Source: a virus
IMG/VR virus record: IMGVR_UViG_3300009705_000049
Span: 1-36,251 of that record
Length of the DNA stretch: 36,251 nucleotides
Reading direction: 5' to 3' (one strand)
Notes under the pieces: generated by a model
What the model saw: only the letters and a program-made list of their open reading frames with translations
Told to the model about the DNA's origin: nothing
Databases searched by the model: none
Shown: piece after piece, positions 34,178-36,251 of the stretch
How positions within the stretch are numbered: the stretch's first letter is position 1
Layout: the number at the start of each line of letters is the position of its first letter
Program-made: the position numbers and the translations under genes

Positions 34178-36145
34178 TTAAATTGTACAGGTGTCGTTGG
34201 TGCAAAACTTGCTCCCGGCGCCGCCTTCTTGAAAAGACATCCTCTGAATGGGTCTAATGCCTGCTGACATCTTATTGAATTCTTCTTCGGTGATCGACTC
34301 GTAGGGCGCTTGTACATACCCAGTTTCTTGATATTTCAAAAATGATACCGCCTTCAGTCGAGTCTCGTACATCTCAAGTGCGCTCTTGATTTGAGTTGAT
34401 TCAGCTTGATTGAAAGTAACGGTAATCGATACAGAATTATCTGCCCAGTAATGTTGATATTGCGCGGCGATCTCAAGCTGCTCCCAAATGGAGACATCTT
34501 TCTTACCCTTCTGAAAGTATGGTTCATGTACAGGGAATTCTACCACCATTGTATTCGGAGAGTATGAGTCTTTCTCTATATTGTAGCCAGCCTCTTCTAG
34601 TTGTTCAAGCATCTCTGAACTCTCTGCGAATCTAATTCTTCTGATATAAAATTCGCTCTCAGGGAAATGGATACCGGGAGTGGATCCGTTAAGCAGTGAC
34701 ACGGTACCGGATGGTTTAATCGAGGTCATTCTAACTGACTTAGGAATGCATAACCAGTTGGAATACTCTTCATCTAATAATTTAACGTGTTCGTAAGCTT
34801 TATCGCACATTTCGTAAACTTCTCGGCGACCAAACTTATTAAAAGCTTGAACAACACCCGATTGTGATAAGCCGATGCGGCGATTCTTGAGCATCTTTGC
34901 ATTAGTCTCTGGCCAGTGAGTGTTAGAGAGAGTGATCGTCTTTCCGTATAAATACGCAATTTTAAGAGTGCGTAGGTAATCTTCCATGTCTTCATGCTTG
35001 GCAGGATAAGTCTCGACCAGACAGCACAGCTCAGCATCTTCTAATTGCTGCTCAACACAAGGGTTAAAGCCTGCTACGTTCATATCGTCATACCGAAGAC
35101 CGTCTTTAAATCTGCCGTGGGTTCGCGCGTTATCGAGCCAAATATAGCCCGGCTCACCATTCTTCTGACTTTGTGCGGCATGCCACGTGTAATCCATACC
35201 CACCACTGCGTTAAAGGAATTATTCGATCCCCATCGGTGATGCATTAATTTCTCTGAATCATTCTTCATCTCAAGATAACGTTTGTCGTCGTGGCGACCC
35301 ATAGCTAGCGCAGCGGAACGACGTACGTTCCCTGAGACAACACAACGACCGATCAGGTTTTGGGTGTCAACTATATCTACCGAGGTCATCAGTTCTCCGA
35401 TCTTTCCGGAAAACAGTTCGTTCAAGTTCTCGTGTAATTCAATGAGCGGACCGGCGCCCGAGGAGGTGCCTCCAAACCCATGGATGAGGGCGCCTTCAGG
35501 TCGAATAATCGAGTAGTCGAATTTGGGAACCTTTGCTCCGAAAAAGAATCCGTCAAGAAGAGTATGCACTGAATCCACCCAGCCTTCGCGTGAGTCCTCT
35601 ATAATGAGAACATCCTTTGTATATTGTGGTTCACAAATAGATATGCTGCCGGCGCCTTCGGTATCAAATCCTACGCCAATACCGACCATCAAAGCATCCA
35701 TCATCCAGGCGAAAAGATAGCCGCCCTTGGTAGCGATCTCGCGAGTGGAGCGAAAAGCGCAGTTGAACAAGCCAGCAGCAGTCCGTTCTTCGACAAACTT
35801 AGTTCCCATCATCCACAAGCCTCGTCCCGGAGGAGTCCACTTAAGATTGAATAGACGATCATAAGCATCTTTAGCGGTACGCTGAGCTTTTGCATCGTTC
35901 CACTCAAGACCTAACATAAAGACATGCTGTTTCTGCATATTAAACATACCCTCAACAACACGGCGGCAAGTTTGCCACCACTCCTCAGTGCCAGTAGCTT
36001 CAGCATCAAACTCGCTTAGTCTTCTCGCGTATGTTCTCTTAAAAGTAACATACCCGAGCGGTCCCCATGGGACTTCCTGCTGCTTGTACGGTTCCACAAA
36101 AGTGTCCGAAAGTCTAAAGCGTCTGATGTTGTCAATTGTTCTCAT
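34178..36145 (-). CDS. nrdJ: Class II (adenosylcobalamin-type) ribonucleoside-triphosphate reductase (655 aa)
   Basis: The chain follows monomeric RTPR of Lactobacillus: R-G-L-W-M-M-G near residue 110, N-C-A-F-R-S-T with the first redox cysteine, G-I-G-V-G-F-D, the active site N-P-C-V-E-Q with the thiyl cysteine and glutamate, K-P-S-G-T-V-S-L-L and a C-terminal C-T-N-D-T-C cysteine pair used for re-reduction. At 655 residues it is about 80 shorter than the lactobacillus enzyme. It makes dNTPs from NTPs and would require host cobalamin. GAAGGAAG precedes the ATG, which shares one base with the stop of the partial gene upstream. Phage thioredoxin and glutaredoxin are possible reductants. Confidence 0.94.
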   Translation of the reverse strand: MRTIDNIRRFRLSDTFVEPYKQQEVPWGPLGYVTFKRTYARRLSEFDAEATGTEEWWQTCRRVVEGMFNMQKQHVFMLGLEWNDAKAQRTAKDAYDRLFNLKWTPPGRGLWMMGTKFVEERTAAGLFNCAFRSTREIATKGGYLFAWMMDALMVGIGVGFDTEGAGSISICEPQYTKDVLIIEDSREGWVDSVHTLLDGFFFGAKVPKFDYSIIRPEGALIHGFGGTSSGAGPLIELHENLNELFSGKIGELMTSVDIVDTQNLIGRCVVSGNVRRSAALAMGRHDDKRYLEMKNDSEKLMHHRWGSNNSFNAVVGMDYTWHAAQSQKNGEPGYIWLDNARTHGRFKDGLRYDDMNVAGFNPCVEQQLEDAELCCLVETYPAKHEDMEDYLRTLKIAYLYGKTITLSNTHWPETNAKMLKNRRIGLSQSGVVQAFNKFGRREVYEMCDKAYEHVKLLDEEYSNWLCIPKSVRMTSIKPSGTVSLLNGSTPGIHFPESEFYIRRIRFAESSEMLEQLEEAGYNIEKDSYSPNTMVVEFPVHEPYFQKGKKDVSIWEQLEIAAQYQHYWADNSVSITVTFNQAESTQIKSALEMYETRLKAVSFLKYQETGYVQAPYESITEEEFNKMSAGIRPIQRMSFQEGGAGSKFCTNDTCTI

Positions 36146-36251
36146 TATTTTATCTTCCTTCTTAGTTTGGTATATTTGGCTTGAAGGTACTGTTTTTGTG
36201 CAACAGGACCCAAAGAAACTGGGGAGGTAACAACTGCCGGGTTGCTAGATG
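36145..36251 (-). CDS. C-terminal end of an unknown gene, partial at window edge
   Basis: An open frame enters from the right edge and ends with TAA at 36147-36145, sharing one base with the ATG of the ribonucleotide reductase. The 34 visible residues include P-V-S-L-G-P-V-A-Q-K-Q-Y-L-Q-A-K and end T-K-L-R-R-K-I-K, a basic tail. The tight TAATG junction is the main reason to call it coding. Its identity cannot be told from this fragment. Confidence 0.6.
   Translation of the reverse strand, partial: SSNPAVVTSPVSLGPVAQKQYLQAKYTKLRRKIK

Overview
The window reads as a segment of a large tailed-phage genome, probably lytic and probably environmental. Nearly every gene lies on the minus strand. 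Genes are packed with ATGA, GTGA or TTGA overlaps. Five tRNA genes sit among small ORFs. A phage endolysin, a phage-type adenine methylase and a dUTPase occur beside a bacterial-type replicase, a cobalamin-type ribonucleotide reductase and chaperonins. No integrase, terminase, capsid or tail gene is recognisable here. The host cannot be named from the sequence; promoters and Shine-Dalgarno sites are of the ordinary bacterial sigma-70 / anti-SD type. I saw no convincing intrinsic terminator, no CRISPR array and no insertion sequence. No stretch over 300 bases lacks a gene.

Left accessory region (1-7.3 kb): about thirty very small genes in short operons. At least fourteen in the window (thirteen of them here) encode 55-125 residue proteins that open with x-G-D-(L/M)-(V/I) and look like one paralogous SH3/KOW-like family. 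Several are chained head to tail through the same 14-nt overlap. Six operons here start from the same compound promoter: two TTGACA-like boxes 5 nt apart, then usually 9 nt to a -35 box, 17 nt, and a TATAAT-like -10. Other genes here are a SWIM zinc-finger protein, a mini-Smr protein, two tiny membrane proteins and several small phage orphans. tRNA-Leu(UAA), Lys(UUU), Met(CAU), Arg(UCU) and Asn(GUU) are interleaved with mRNA genes in one transcript.

Middle region (7.3-17 kb): glutaredoxin, a nucleotidyltransferase, an N-terminally anchored trypsin-like protease, an 1181-residue protein with a PcfJ-like HCG block, a eukaryotic-type phosphomannomutase, a small multi-pass membrane protein, and coiled-coil or FlbD-like small proteins.

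Right region (17-36 kb): GroEL (17.1-18.7 kb) and a GroES-like protein (33.9 kb), two ClpP-like proteases, a J-domain protein, an acidic repeat-rich protein, a sigma region-4 mini-protein next to a possible ribbon-helix-helix protein, an IMPDH-like enzyme without CBS domains, thioredoxin, adenine methylase, dUTPase, DNA polymerase III alpha, an unusual GT-A-like / Rossmann-like gene pair, the amidase endolysin, and a class II ribonucleotide reductase.

Taken together the segment supplies replication (DnaE), nucleotide supply (NrdJ with thioredoxin and glutaredoxin, dUTPase, IMPDH), protein folding and proteolysis (GroEL/ES, J protein, ClpP x2, serine protease), lysis, and a large set of small host-interaction or regulatory candidates controlled by a shared promoter architecture.
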